Of a stretch of 56,026 nt of DNA, positions 7,418 to 16,746 are shown piece after piece. Where the stretch lies: the NCBI RefSeq assembly GCF_010015475.1, contig NZ_SSNI01000037.1, forward strand, positions 1-56,026. The letters are read 5' to 3'. The notes beneath the pieces were generated by a model, which searched no databases, was not told where the DNA came from, and saw only the letters and a program-made list of their open reading frames with translations. How positions within the stretch are numbered: position 1 is the first letter of the stretch; every line of letters starts with the position of its first letter. A program made the translations under genes and the position numbers. Origin of the DNA: Pontibacter pamirensis (GTDB lineage: Bacteria > Bacteroidota > Bacteroidia > Cytophagales > Hymenobacteraceae).

Positions 7418-7833
7418 TTGTATTCAAAGCTATTAGCGCTACGTTAGCTGCACTGTCCAGAACAGGCTGGAGTTAGAGAAACAGGTGAAAAATCTTCTAA
7501 GGGATAGCAGGTAGAGAGTTAATTCAAAAAGCGGTAAGTGTACCTGAAGCCTGATGAGGAATCTGTTGAAGCTGTGTTGGCTTTCAGGACCAGCAGATAA
7601 GAAAGCAGGAGAAAGTTAAAGGTGTTAAATATAATTATTATAATAAAAAAAGAAGTTTTATCACTGTGGAGTTACTTCAATGCAAAGGTACTAAAAATAT
7701 GCAGCCTACCTCTTGACAAGCAAATAATGCCCATTTACATGCTTATTTGAAGCTTTGGCCTTGCTTTATTGCTGAACCGCCATAAATAAAGATTAGATAA
7801 TACTTTCTATCCTAAGTTATTAGCTATAGTAGC
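7418..7833. other. Gene-free stretch upstream of the secreted nuclease
   Basis: About 415 bases with stops in all frames. No RNA gene or convincing riboswitch is seen. The sequence grows AT-rich after 7620 and ends in the promoter box at 7834. Confidence 0.5.
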
Positions 7834-7841
7834 TAATTTTG
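7834..7841 (+). promoter_or_regulatory. TAnnTTTG promoter box for the secreted nuclease
   Basis: TAATTTTG, 33 bases before the ATG at 7874. No -33 TTG at standard spacing. Confidence 0.5.
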
Positions 7842-7873
7842 TACTTGTTCTATGTATTATCAAATCTTACAAA

Positions 7874-10800
7874 ATGAAAAAACTTTTACAAAGTATGTAT
7901 GGCTTTGGCATACTCGCTTGTCTGGGAATGACAAGCGAGGCGCTGGGCCAGGATGTATTTATTAATGAAATCCATTATGACAACGCAAGCGCAGACGTTA
8001 ATGAAGCCATTGAAGTTGCCGGACCTGCCGGTACAGACCTCACAGGTTGGAGCCTTATGCTCTATAACGGCAACAACGGTGCGGCATATGACACCGAGGC
8101 GCTTACTGGTGTCATCCCGGACCAGAGCAATGGGGCTGGCACACTCTATTTCCCAGTAGCAGGCATACAGAATGGTTCACCAGATGGTATAGCTCTTATT
8201 GATGCTGCCGGAAACGTGGTGCAGTTCCTGAGTTATGAAGGAGCTTTTGCGGCAATAGGTGGTCCTGCTGATGGCATGAGCAGCACTGACATCGGTGTAA
8301 GCCAGCCAGGTACTGGTCCTGCCGACTTTTCACTTCAGTTAACCGGGACCGGCCGTACGTACAGTGACTTTACCTGGGCTGCAGAGACCTTAAACACTTT
8401 TGGAGCAGTAAACACAGGCCAAAGCTTTGGAGAAGGCGGTGGCACTAACCCTGAACCAGAGCCAGACCCAGAACCTGAGCCATCTACCACCATCGTTTTT
8501 ATAAACGAAATCCATTACGATAATTCAGGTACTGACGAAGGAGAGGGTGTAGAAGTAGCTGGTTTAGCTGGCACTGACCTGACAGGCTGGCAACTGGTGC
8601 CTTACAATGGCAACGGTGGTGGTGCTTATAGCACCCTTACCTTATCCGGGACTATTCCGGACCAGCAGGCAGGTTTTGGGACCATTTTCTTTCCTATTAG
8701 TGGCTTGCAGAATGGAGCTCCGGATGGCGTTGCCCTTGTGGATGCCGCTGGAAATGTCATACAGTTCCTGAGTTATGAAGGGACTTTTGCAGCTACCAAC
8801 GGTCCTGCCACCGGCTTAACCAGCACAGACATAGGTGTGGAAGAGGGTGGTAGCACGCCGGTTGGTTTCTCACTTCAGCTAACAGGTACAGGTTCAGCTT
8901 ATGAGGATTTCACCTGGGCTGCCGAAAATACCGCAACGTATAGTGCAGTAAACAACGGACAGGTGTTTTTGCCTTTGCAGGACATTGTCTTCATCAACGA
9001 AATACACTATGATAATGATGGGGCAGACACTGGTGAGGCTATTGAAGTAGCCGGACGTGCAGGTACAGACATTTCAGGATGGAGTCTGGTATTGTATAAT
9101 GGTAACAACGGTGCACCTTACAACACAACCGGACTTACAGGCATTATTCCTGACCAAAACAACGGCTTTGGCTTTGTAAGTGTTACCTATCCGGCTAACG
9201 GCATACAGAATGGAGCTCCGGATGGAGTAGCCCTAGTTAACGCCGATGGTGAGGTAGTGCAGTTCTTAAGTTACGAAGGAACGTTTACCGCTGTCGGTGG
9301 ACCTGCCGACGGTCTTGAAAGTACGAATATAGGAGTGGAAGAAGCCAGCACAACTGCAATTGGCTACTCTTTGCAGCTTACCGGAACTGGTTTTACTTAT
9401 GAAGACTTTACCTGGAGCGAACCAATCAACAGTACCTTTGGTGCAATAAATGCAAGCCAGGACTTTGGTGGCGGAACGACGAACCCGGAGCCAGTTGAGC
9501 CACAGGAAGTAACCATCGCAGAAGCACGCGGCCTACCTTTGGGAACACCGGTTATCGTGAACGGCACCCTGACTGCGACTGACCAGCTTGGAGGCCCTGC
9601 CTTTATCCAGGACGGCACGGGTGGTATCGCCCTGTTCGATTACCAGGTACAAGCCGAGGATGCCTTCAGCATCGGGGACTCTATACAGGTAACAGCTTCT
9701 ATCGGGGCCTTTAACCAGCAAGTGCAGTTAATAGAGGTAACCAATATGGAGAGCTTTGGTGCGGCCACGCAACCTATAGCGCCTGTGCAGGTAACTATTG
9801 CAGAGCTGAACAGTGCGCTGGAGGGCCAGCTGGTGACAATTCCGAATGCATCATTTACTGACATCAGGGGCCTGCTTTTTCCGGAGAGCAATTACACCAT
9901 CAAAGATGGCACCGCTACCATAGACCTAAGAATAGACGGAGACGTGGAAAGCCTGGTGGGCCGTGAGGTTCCGGATAACACCGTGAACATGACAGGTGTG
10001 GTCGGAAGCTTCAGAGGTACGCTGCAACTGCTGCCGCGCTTTATCGAAGACCTGCCGGGCACCACGCCTTATGAGCCTGCAGGAACTGAGATTCCTATCT
10101 CGAGAACGCTGGACGTCATGACCTGGAACATGGAATTCTTTGGTTCTACCATTCCTACCTTCGGGCCAACGGATGTGCAACTGCAGCTGCAGAACGCTGC
10201 CCGCCTGATAGACAGTGTGCATGCAGATGTAATAGCCGTGCAGGAAATATCAGATGAGAACCTGCTGCAGCAACTCGTGGACATGCTGCCAGGCTATGCC
10301 AAAGTATGCTCCGACCGCTTCTCTTATTCTTATAACGGGCCAGATCCTACCTTCCCTGAGCAGAAACTTTGCTTTATCTATAACACAGAGGTAATCACGC
10401 TTGTAGATGAGCGCGTTATTTTTGAAGAACTGTATGATGCTGCCCGCTCAGGTGTCAGCACCCCACTGGATATGTATCCTACCTCTCCTTCTTCTTTCTG
10501 GTCAAGCGGAAGGCTTCCGTACATGATTACAGTAGATGCTACCGTAGAAGGTGTAACGGAGCGGGTGCAACTTATTAACATTCACGCAAAGTCTGGCGCC
10601 GCCAGCGCCGACCTCATCAGGAGAAGTTTTGATACGCAGGCGCTGAAAGACACCCTGGAACAGTATTATCCTGATGCCAACATTATTCTGTTAGGTGACT
10701 ACAACGATGATGTGGATGAATCGATTGGTGGAGGACCATCTACTTACAGCAACTTTGTGCAGGCGGAAGACTTTAGAGTGGTTACGTCGACATTAAGTGA

Positions 10801-11677
10801 AGCCGGCCTCCGCTCTTTCATTGCGCGGGATAATGTGATTGACCACATCACCATCAGTAACGAATTGTACGATGATTACCTGGTGGGCTCTGCTTCATTA
10901 GTCATACCGTTCAATTGGATTGAGAATTACGCCAGCACCACGTCCGACCACTTGCCGGTTTTCACAAGGTTCGAGTTTACGGAGCCACTTATGATGGATG
11001 CCGGTGCTGATAAAACAGTATATTATGGTTATGCTCCTGAAGCCTGCACCACGCTATCAGCCAGTGCAGCTACGGGCGGTGTGGCAGGTTATACCTATAC
11101 CTGGAGCAATGGCCAAACAGGCCAGACAATAGAGGTTTGCCCGCAGGAATCAACTACCTACACCCTAACGGTGACAGATTCAAGAGGTGTTTCTGTTACC
11201 GATGAAGTGCAGGTGTGTGTGGTGAATGTTAGCTGCGGTGATACGAACAATCCGAAAGTGCAGGTATATTACAACCCGACTGGTAAAGAAGGAAAAGGCC
11301 ATAGCCTGTGTATATCAGAAAATGCGGTTCCGGCGCACCTTGCCTTGGGCGCTGTTTTAGGAGACGGCACTGCAACTTCCTGCGATGGCAGCCTAGTTAC
11401 ACCTGGAGCGGTTAACCTGAAGGAACTGTTTTCGCTGGTGGTATACCCGAACCCGGTCTCAGATTACCTGAACATCATTTCAGATAAAGTAGCAGACTGT
11501 GCAGTAGAGGTAATGCTCTATGACATAAACGGAAACGAGGTGTATAAAAACAGCCACAGCATCCAAAACAGTAGCCTGAGCATCGACATCCGAAATGTGC
11601 GCCTGAGCAAAGGTCTCAATTACCTGAAAGTGAGCAGCGAGTACGGCACCCAAACCATGCGTATTATTAAGAACTAA
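7874..11677 (+). CDS. Secreted multidomain endonuclease/exonuclease/phosphatase with T9SS sorting signal
   Basis: A 1267-residue exported protein. Residues 1-26 are a signal peptide. Three lamin-tail-like repeats of about 165 residues start near 27, 207 and 370; each opens with FINEIHYDN and contains TGW or SGW, PDQ...G, NG(S/A)PDG and QFLSYEG. The first two are separated by a Glu-Pro linker (about 190-205). An OB-like region spans about 555-735. The catalytic EEP domain (about 744-1035) shows WNMEFF, AVQEIS, NIHAKSG, LLGDYNDD and SDHLPVF, the expected Asn, Glu, His, Asp/Asn and His metal-site residues. A PKD-like Cys-containing module follows and the last 80 residues (VVYPNPVSDYLNI...) are a Por-type sorting domain for type IX secretion. 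Likely an extracellular or surface nuclease for DNA scavenging. Organisation recalls ExeM/NucH-type nucleases. Confidence 0.9.
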   Translation: MKKLLQSMYGFGILACLGMTSEALGQDVFINEIHYDNASADVNEAIEVAGPAGTDLTGWSLMLYNGNNGAAYDTEALTGVIPDQSNGAGTLYFPVAGIQNGSPDGIALIDAAGNVVQFLSYEGAFAAIGGPADGMSSTDIGVSQPGTGPADFSLQLTGTGRTYSDFTWAAETLNTFGAVNTGQSFGEGGGTNPEPEPDPEPEPSTTIVFINEIHYDNSGTDEGEGVEVAGLAGTDLTGWQLVPYNGNGGGAYSTLTLSGTIPDQQAGFGTIFFPISGLQNGAPDGVALVDAAGNVIQFLSYEGTFAATNGPATGLTSTDIGVEEGGSTPVGFSLQLTGTGSAYEDFTWAAENTATYSAVNNGQVFLPLQDIVFINEIHYDNDGADTGEAIEVAGRAGTDISGWSLVLYNGNNGAPYNTTGLTGIIPDQNNGFGFVSVTYPANGIQNGAPDGVALVNADGEVVQFLSYEGTFTAVGGPADGLESTNIGVEEASTTAIGYSLQLTGTGFTYEDFTWSEPINSTFGAINASQDFGGGTTNPEPVEPQEVTIAEARGLPLGTPVIVNGTLTATDQLGGPAFIQDGTGGIALFDYQVQAEDAFSIGDSIQVTASIGAFNQQVQLIEVTNMESFGAATQPIAPVQVTIAELNSALEGQLVTIPNASFTDIRGLLFPESNYTIKDGTATIDLRIDGDVESLVGREVPDNTVNMTGVVGSFRGTLQLLPRFIEDLPGTTPYEPAGTEIPISRTLDVMTWNMEFFGSTIPTFGPTDVQLQLQNAARLIDSVHADVIAVQEISDENLLQQLVDMLPGYAKVCSDRFSYSYNGPDPTFPEQKLCFIYNTEVITLVDERVIFEELYDAARSGVSTPLDMYPTSPSSFWSSGRLPYMITVDATVEGVTERVQLINIHAKSGAASADLIRRSFDTQALKDTLEQYYPDANIILLGDYNDDVDESIGGGPSTYSNFVQAEDFRVVTSTLSEAGLRSFIARDNVIDHITISNELYDDYLVGSASLVIPFNWIENYASTTSDHLPVFTRFEFTEPLMMDAGADKTVYYGYAPEACTTLSASAATGGVAGYTYTWSNGQTGQTIEVCPQESTTYTLTVTDSRGVSVTDEVQVCVVNVSCGDTNNPKVQVYYNPTGKEGKGHSLCISENAVPAHLALGAVLGDGTATSCDGSLVTPGAVNLKELFSLVVYPNPVSDYLNIISDKVADCAVEVMLYDINGNEVYKNSHSIQNSSLSIDIRNVRLSKGLNYLKVSSEYGTQTMRIIKN

Positions 11678-11698
11678 CTTAATACAAAACAGAATTAC

Positions 11699-11731
11699 AA
11701 AAAGCCCCGGCCTCAGAAGCCGGGGCTTTTT
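11699..11731. terminator. 13-bp GC-rich hairpin, bidirectional terminator
   Basis: AAAAAGCCCCGGC / GCCGGGGCTTTTT with a 7-base loop, between the convergent nuclease and ABC permease genes. Confidence 0.9.
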
Positions 11732-11790
11732 GTTTATAGCAACAGGGTGTACAGCTGTCAGTAAAACATTTAAAACAAAATTTTAAGCGG

Positions 11791-13161
11791 CTAAGCTTCG
11801 GTCTTATATAAGGTTTCGAAGAGTTTGTGCTTGTAAGTGGAATATTCCTTCAGTACGGCAACCAAGGCAAACATCGCACCGCCTATCAGCAATGGATAGA
11901 GCAGGTACAGCAGCGGGTGTATGCGGGGCAGAAACAGCATGCTGAACAAAAAAATCGCAATGAAATTGAACAGGTAAGAGGTTTTTGTACTGAAACTGAA
12001 CATGCCCCCTTTCACAGCTATCGGACTCACAATAGAGGCGATAATGCCGAGGGGCGTCAGCACCAGAATAGAAGCAACATACATTAGCACGATGAACAGC
12101 GCATTCTCATGGTTAAAGAAGGTGACATACATAAACGTCAGCACAGCATCCATTAGCAGGGGCACACGCAGCGGTAGCAGGCTTGCTTTGATGAAATCTT
12201 TATAACTGCCGCTGCTGCGCTCAATCGTTAACCACAGGTTGCGGTAAAAGCCCCACACGTTGTTGAACACATAAGAGAATATCACCAACGGCCCCACAAA
12301 AATCCACAGCGACAGTATATCGTCAAAGATGTGATTTCCCTTTTTTAGGTAAGACACTGCATCAACTGCTAAAATGAGGGCCTTGAACACCATTCCAAAA
12401 ATAAGCATCTGCCTGGCCATCTTGTGGTTCTTAAAGAGGCGCCATCCGAGGCTACGGCGGGCATTGCTGCTGTCGTTTACTACCTTATGACGGGCATCTG
12501 CTGCGGCATGCTCTAAGAAATAACTGGCCGTGATAAAGAAGCCAAGTGCCGCAGCATGTACCACCAGCATCAGCCAGTATGAAGTGGGCCTGAACATGGG
12601 TACCCGCACCTGTAGCGCCACAAAAGCAGCCGCCATTACTGCAGCCATAAAAAAGTAGCTGTGGGTCCAGCGTATTCTGCGCTCCACAAACACCTGCAGC
12701 GAGCGGAGGGTGACGTGAGCTGTCAGCATGACCAGTAGACTCTGCAGGAGATGCACAAAGTCATAGGCCGGTGCCATCAGGAACAGGAATATCAGGAAGT
12801 TAAGTGCTATAAAGTAAAAAGGTGAAACCAGTTCTACTGCCAGTTCCGTCCAAAATTTCTGTAGCGGCGGAATAGGGTATATGCGCTGTATAACCCCCGA
12901 CTTGGGCACATACGCCGGGAAGAAGCCCCGTAGGATAATGATGACCAGCAGAAACAGGTTAGCATACTCCAGCACTTGTTCTGGGCTTTGGCGTATGGTG
13001 CCGCCTTCCTGGGCCTGCTGCAGCAGATAAGAAAACATCAAACTGTAAATACCAGCTAACAAAATGCCTAAACCAAGCAAAAGTCCCCGCTGCTTTGGTT
13101 TCTGTCTGAAAAAACCATCAATTCTTGCGCGGCAGGAGAAAAGTATTAAATCCATCGGCAT
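11791..13161 (-). CDS. ABC exporter permease-like membrane protein
   Basis: A 456-residue integral membrane protein with roughly ten to twelve hydrophobic helices, among them residues about 27-46, 70-90, 115-135, 140-165 and a dense C-terminal block (about 335-445). No conserved motif beyond this is recognised; the assignment as the transport partner rests on its placement. The ATPase gene immediately upstream stops at 13166 and this gene starts at 13161, with a 4-base gap, so the two are almost certainly co-translated. Two in-frame ATGs (13161 and 13155) are possible starts. In Bacteroidota such pairs are usually annotated as DUF5687-type ABC exporters; substrate unknown. Confidence 0.75.
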   Translation of the reverse strand: MPMDLILFSCRARIDGFFRQKPKQRGLLLGLGILLAGIYSLMFSYLLQQAQEGGTIRQSPEQVLEYANLFLLVIIILRGFFPAYVPKSGVIQRIYPIPPLQKFWTELAVELVSPFYFIALNFLIFLFLMAPAYDFVHLLQSLLVMLTAHVTLRSLQVFVERRIRWTHSYFFMAAVMAAAFVALQVRVPMFRPTSYWLMLVVHAAALGFFITASYFLEHAAADARHKVVNDSSNARRSLGWRLFKNHKMARQMLIFGMVFKALILAVDAVSYLKKGNHIFDDILSLWIFVGPLVIFSYVFNNVWGFYRNLWLTIERSSGSYKDFIKASLLPLRVPLLMDAVLTFMYVTFFNHENALFIVLMYVASILVLTPLGIIASIVSPIAVKGGMFSFSTKTSYLFNFIAIFLFSMLFLPRIHPLLYLLYPLLIGGAMFALVAVLKEYSTYKHKLFETLYKTEA

Positions 13162-13165
13162 CGCC

Positions 13166-13924
13166 TCAGTTAAACATCCAATCCATGTTCGTGTCAGCGT
13201 TGTGGTGCGGCAGCAGTAACTGGAACAGGGCTTGGTCTATCAAATTGGCACCGTTCATGGTAAATTCCTGCACCGAGCCATTATACATGAGCAGGCCATC
13301 GTTGAGAACACCGATATGGGAGGCCACTCTCTCCACATAGTTCAGGTCGTGTGAGGATATCAGGATAATGCGGTTCATGTTGCGGTAGCTGCGGATCAGG
13401 TTTACCAGTAGTTGGGCTGCGATAGGGTCGAGGCCCGTAAAAGGTTCGTCCAGGATGAGCACCTGCGGTTTGTGCAGGATAGCAGCAGCAATGCCCACCT
13501 TCTTCTTCATGCCTGTGGAGTAGCCGGCAATATTCTTGTACAGTGAATTTTTGTCTGTGAAAAAGTAATTTGTGAGGCTGGAGATACGTTCTGCTGCCTC
13601 TTTAGAGGAGAGGCGGTAGAGCTTTGCTACAAAGTTTAGGTACTCTAATCCTGTGAATTCTTCAATTAAAGGATTGTCTTCGCAGAGCGCTCCAAGGTTC
13701 TGCTTTAACTCGAGTGGGTGGTGTTTGTAGTTTTTGTCGAATAAAGAAATGGTGCCTGCATCTGGCTTCATCAGGTCCAGGATGCAATTTAGTAAAGTAC
13801 TCTTGCCAACACCGTTTTTGCCGAGCAGGCAATAGCACTGGCCTTTTTCTATACTTAGATGAAGCTCTTTTAAAACATGCTTTTTCCCGAATGCTTTCGT
13901 TAACCCACTTATCTCGATGCTCAT
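13166..13924 (-). CDS. ABC transporter ATP-binding protein
   Basis: A 252-residue ABC ATPase with all motifs: Walker A GKNGVGKST (about residues 35-43), Q-loop region around LGALCEDN, signature YSTGMKKKVGIA (in place of LSGGQ, as usual in CcmA/NatA-type exporters), Walker B VLILDEPFTGLDP and the H-loop SSHD. It energises the adjacent membrane protein. The subfamily pattern (STGM signature) points to an export-type transporter rather than uptake; the cargo is unknown. The upstream 300 bases hold the divergent tRNA-Leu. Confidence 0.9.
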   Translation of the reverse strand: MSIEISGLTKAFGKKHVLKELHLSIEKGQCYCLLGKNGVGKSTLLNCILDLMKPDAGTISLFDKNYKHHPLELKQNLGALCEDNPLIEEFTGLEYLNFVAKLYRLSSKEAAERISSLTNYFFTDKNSLYKNIAGYSTGMKKKVGIAAAILHKPQVLILDEPFTGLDPIAAQLLVNLIRSYRNMNRIILISSHDLNYVERVASHIGVLNDGLLMYNGSVQEFTMNGANLIDQALFQLLLPHHNADTNMDWMFN

Positions 13925-14198
13925 ATGCTTTCTCGTACGAATAAACCACCAAATTAATGCGCCACAATATGCCGCACCAGTATTAAGTTCGGTATAAATA
14001 CTTTATAGTCCTAAACTAACAAAAGCAATACCTAACCAGCTTCCCCGACTCCAAAGCTATGGCTTCTTCATCAGGGTGTCTGTTTAAATTTAAACACAGA
14101 TGCTGATTTAAAGTTCTGTTATAATGCAATTTAAGCTGAATTATAAAGTATTTATTAGTTTTTGTAGATTCAGCTTTGCAAATGTCCGCAACCCTCTT

Positions 14199-14206
14199 TA
14201 CTTTTG
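14199..14206 (+). promoter_or_regulatory. Promoter (-7 box) of tRNA-Leu
   Basis: TACTTTTG with a -33 TTG at 14176-14178, 20 bases apart. The tRNA starts 17 bases downstream. Confidence 0.65.
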
Positions 14207-14222
14207 CAACCACATTTTACCT

Positions 14223-14304
14223 GCGCACGTGGTGAAACTGGTAGACACGCCATCTTGAGGGGGTGGTGCCTTCGGGTGTGGGAGTTCGAATCTCCCCGCG
14301 CGCA
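14223..14304 (+). tRNA. tRNA-Leu (anticodon GAG)
   Basis: An 82-nt type II tRNA: D-arm GTGGTGAAACTGGTAGACAC, anticodon stem CCATC/GGTGG with loop TTGAGGG, a long variable arm and T arm GGGAG TTCGAAT CTCCC, discriminator A. The acceptor stem GCGCACG/CGCGCGC has an A-C mismatch at the fifth pair. CCA not encoded. Confidence 0.95.
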
Positions 14305-14333
14305 CTTTTCAAAACTGATAACCTCTATCAGTT

Positions 14334-14369
14334 AAACACAAAAAGCAGCTTTCGCTGCTTTTTGTGTTT
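14334..14369. terminator. 16-bp hairpin terminator between tRNA-Leu and rqcH
   Basis: AAACACAAAAAGCAGC and its complement around TTTC. It lies between convergent units and can serve both. Confidence 0.9.
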
Positions 14370-14412
14370 ATAAGTCCTTCTATTTTCTTCTGAAGTCAGT
14401 AACATAAAGCTA

Positions 14413-15984
14413 TTACGGCAGGCTGGCAAACGGATTTTCCGGCTTCACCAGCAGCACTTTTTCACGCTCTACCACCACGGCGCCGGGAGCCGAGCCTTTA
14501 GGCTTGCGAACCCACTTCTTAGGGGTATACATAACGGGGCAGAGGGAGTCGTTTTTGCGTTTGCTATAGTAGGCTGCCAGCTGCGCGGCTTTTTCCAGAA
14601 CGCTGGTGGGAATGGTTTTCCCAGCCTGGTGCTTCACAACCACATGCGAGCCGGAAACGTCTTTGGCATGCATCCAGATATCTTCTTTGTAGGTATGACG
14701 CTGCGTGAGCACGTCGTTGTTTTTGGCGCTTTTGCCTACCAGGATTTTATACCCTTCTGATTCAAACACCCGGAAAGGAATCTCCTGTTGCTCCTGCTGC
14801 TTTGTGGAGAGCAAGTGGCTATAGTCGCGCAGGAAGTTCTTGAGCTGCTTGTTGTCCTGCATTTCCGACAGGGCTTGCAAGGCATCTTCCAGTACAATTA
14901 ACTCCTCTAATTTGCGCTCTGTTTTCTGCTCCAGCTGCTTTACCTCCACGTGCTGGTTTTTTGCTTTGCGGTAGAGGCGCTCCGCCTGCTTCTGCGGTGT
15001 CTCGTTTTGCTTTAGCTGATACACACGCTGCTGGTCTGTGTAAAAATCGTATAACGCTACCTCTGTTGCACGGGGCGGAATATTGCTAAGGTTGGCCATC
15101 AGCACGTCTGCCGTTTGGGAGTAGGACCTGTCGTGACGCAGCTCCTGCAGCTTTTGCTCCGATTTCTCCAGCACGGCTTGTGTTATGTGCCGTTTACGTT
15201 CCAATTGCTGCTTTGCCTGCTCATACTGCCGCTCAAAACCAGTTTCGGATAAGTAGAAGCGGGTATAATTGTTCAGTGTCTCTAAAGGGTCTGCGTATGT
15301 ATGTAGTATTTCTCCAATAGTTAGTAAAGAGAGACGGAGTTTGCCAGCCAACCGGATAATATAATATTGTGCGGGCGCTTCCAGCATCTCCAGCATGTCC
15401 TGCACCAGTTCCCACTTTGCCTCCAGCGGAAGTTGGCTGTAGTTGCGTTCCTCAAGATAGGCAGCAGGAATGTCGCCGAAGGTAGGGTATACTTTCCTGA
15501 TATTTCCCTGGGCAGCGACAAAGGCCTCGTAGTCCTGAGCCATGGGACGGTCCATTTGCAGCGGGTCCAGGTCTGCGTCGCTGCTAAGCTTGTTGTGCAG
15601 CAGCTCCAGAGGCACAGAATCCTGATACAGTATAATGTTAGACCGGTTTCCGAACAGCTTAAACAGTAACAGCAGCCCACCGGAAAGCTTCAGGCAAAAG
15701 CTGCGTTCGTTCAGGTGTTGCACCACGGCCTCTACGGTATGCCCCTGCAAGGGCTGCATCAGCTCTACTGTATTGGCACGGGCTCTTCTAAAATCAGTAG
15801 GGAAGGAGAGGGAGGCGAAATGAGACGTGAGTAAAGCACGGATGTAGAACTCCTGGTTTGCCTGGGTAAAACCAAGGACAAGTTCATCTTTGTTCTGGCT
15901 GAATGCCGTGGCAGCCTGCATGCCGATGAGCCTGGTGCGCAGCGCCTGTGTCAGTTGCTTTAAAAAGTAGTAGTTCTGATGCAC
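14413..15984 (-). CDS. rqcH: RqcH/Rqc2-family ribosome quality control protein (NFACT)
   Basis: RqcH binds stalled large ribosomal subunits and recruits tRNA-Ala to add C-terminal alanine degradation tails. The 523-residue protein has an NFACT-N region (about 1-130, with GNRSNIILY near 112-120), a central helical and coiled-coil section (about 255-400, many Gln/Glu/Lys) and a C-terminal NFACT-R domain (about 405-510) with EDIWMHAKDVSGSHVV and AAYYSKRKNDS. The functional Asp-Arg pair known from B. subtilis appears here as E93-R94 in LNERSF. Start is GTG at 15984, directly abutting the TAA of the metallo-hydrolase gene, so it is the last gene of a five-gene operon. Ends in a strong terminator. 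Confidence 0.88.
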   Translation of the reverse strand: MHQNYYFLKQLTQALRTRLIGMQAATAFSQNKDELVLGFTQANQEFYIRALLTSHFASLSFPTDFRRARANTVELMQPLQGHTVEAVVQHLNERSFCLKLSGGLLLLFKLFGNRSNIILYQDSVPLELLHNKLSSDADLDPLQMDRPMAQDYEAFVAAQGNIRKVYPTFGDIPAAYLEERNYSQLPLEAKWELVQDMLEMLEAPAQYYIIRLAGKLRLSLLTIGEILHTYADPLETLNNYTRFYLSETGFERQYEQAKQQLERKRHITQAVLEKSEQKLQELRHDRSYSQTADVLMANLSNIPPRATEVALYDFYTDQQRVYQLKQNETPQKQAERLYRKAKNQHVEVKQLEQKTERKLEELIVLEDALQALSEMQDNKQLKNFLRDYSHLLSTKQQEQQEIPFRVFESEGYKILVGKSAKNNDVLTQRHTYKEDIWMHAKDVSGSHVVVKHQAGKTIPTSVLEKAAQLAAYYSKRKNDSLCPVMYTPKKWVRKPKGSAPGAVVVEREKVLLVKPENPFASLP

Positions 15985-16746
15985 TTATAATTCTATCTGC
16001 AAACCGTCGTAGCCTAACCGGATAAACTCTGGCAGTTGCTGCTCTACCTCGCGGTGGAGCCCCATCAGGTGACTGATGTGCGTCAGGTAAGCCCGCTCCG
16101 GCTGCAGTTCCTCCAGTAGCTCCACAGCCTCCTGCAAGGAGAAATGGGAAATATGCTTTTCAATCCGAAGCGCATCTAAAACAATCACCCTGGAGCCTCT
16201 GATTTTCTCCTTTTCCTCTTCAGAGATATAGTTGGCGTCTGTAACATAGGAAAAGTCGCCGATGCGGTAACCAAAAACAGGCAGCCTGTAGTGCATCACC
16301 TGTATGGGTGTAAAGAGAACTCCCTCTACCTCAAATGGCTCGTTGGTGATAGGGTGTAGCTGCACCTGCGGAATGCCCGGATAGTTAATGCCGGAGAAAA
16401 TATAGCCAAACTCCTGCTTCAGCTGGTTCAGCACGCGCTCCTCGCCATACAGCGGCATGTCCCGCTGCTGCATAAAATTGAAGGCGCGAATATCATCAAG
16501 CCCGGCGGTATGGTCTTTATGCTCGTGCGTAAAGACGAGAGCATCTAACGATTTGATACGCTCGCGCAGTACCTGCTCCCGGAAATCAGGGCCTGAGTCA
16601 ATGATGATACTTTTATCAACTACCTGCAGGTGCACCGACACGCGTAGTCGCTTGTCGCGGTAGTCTACAGAACGGCAGACCTTGCAGGTGCACCCGATAA
16701 CGGGGACGCCCTGCGAGGTGCCTGTACCTAATAATGTAACTTTCAA
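15985..16746 (-). CDS. PhnP-like MBL-fold metallo-hydrolase
   Basis: A 253-residue metallo-beta-lactamase fold enzyme. It opens with TLLGTGTSQGVPVIGC, carries CTCKVC (about 18-23, a Cys cluster typical of the PhnP branch), DSGPDFR and the metal motif FTHEHKDHTAG, with further metal ligands near THISHLMG at the C-terminus. PhnP-type enzymes are cyclic phosphodiesterases acting on nucleotide-like or ribosyl cyclic phosphates; the substrate here is unknown. It starts with TTG at 16746-16744 inside the stop of the upstream 91-aa gene (4-base TTGA overlap) and its own stop abuts rqcH, so translation is coupled on both sides. Confidence 0.85.
   Translation of the reverse strand: MKVTLLGTGTSQGVPVIGCTCKVCRSVDYRDKRLRVSVHLQVVDKSIIIDSGPDFREQVLRERIKSLDALVFTHEHKDHTAGLDDIRAFNFMQQRDMPLYGEERVLNQLKQEFGYIFSGINYPGIPQVQLHPITNEPFEVEGVLFTPIQVMHYRLPVFGYRIGDFSYVTDANYISEEEKEKIRGSRVIVLDALRIEKHISHFSLQEAVELLEELQPERAYLTHISHLMGLHREVEQQLPEFIRLGYDGLQIEL

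Noticed and set aside
7455..7570. AGGTGAAAAATC and GAAGCCTGATG phrases resembling a cobalamin riboswitch
   Set aside because: The conserved core blocks are incomplete and the following nuclease gene has its own promoter at 7834; no B12 gene is near.
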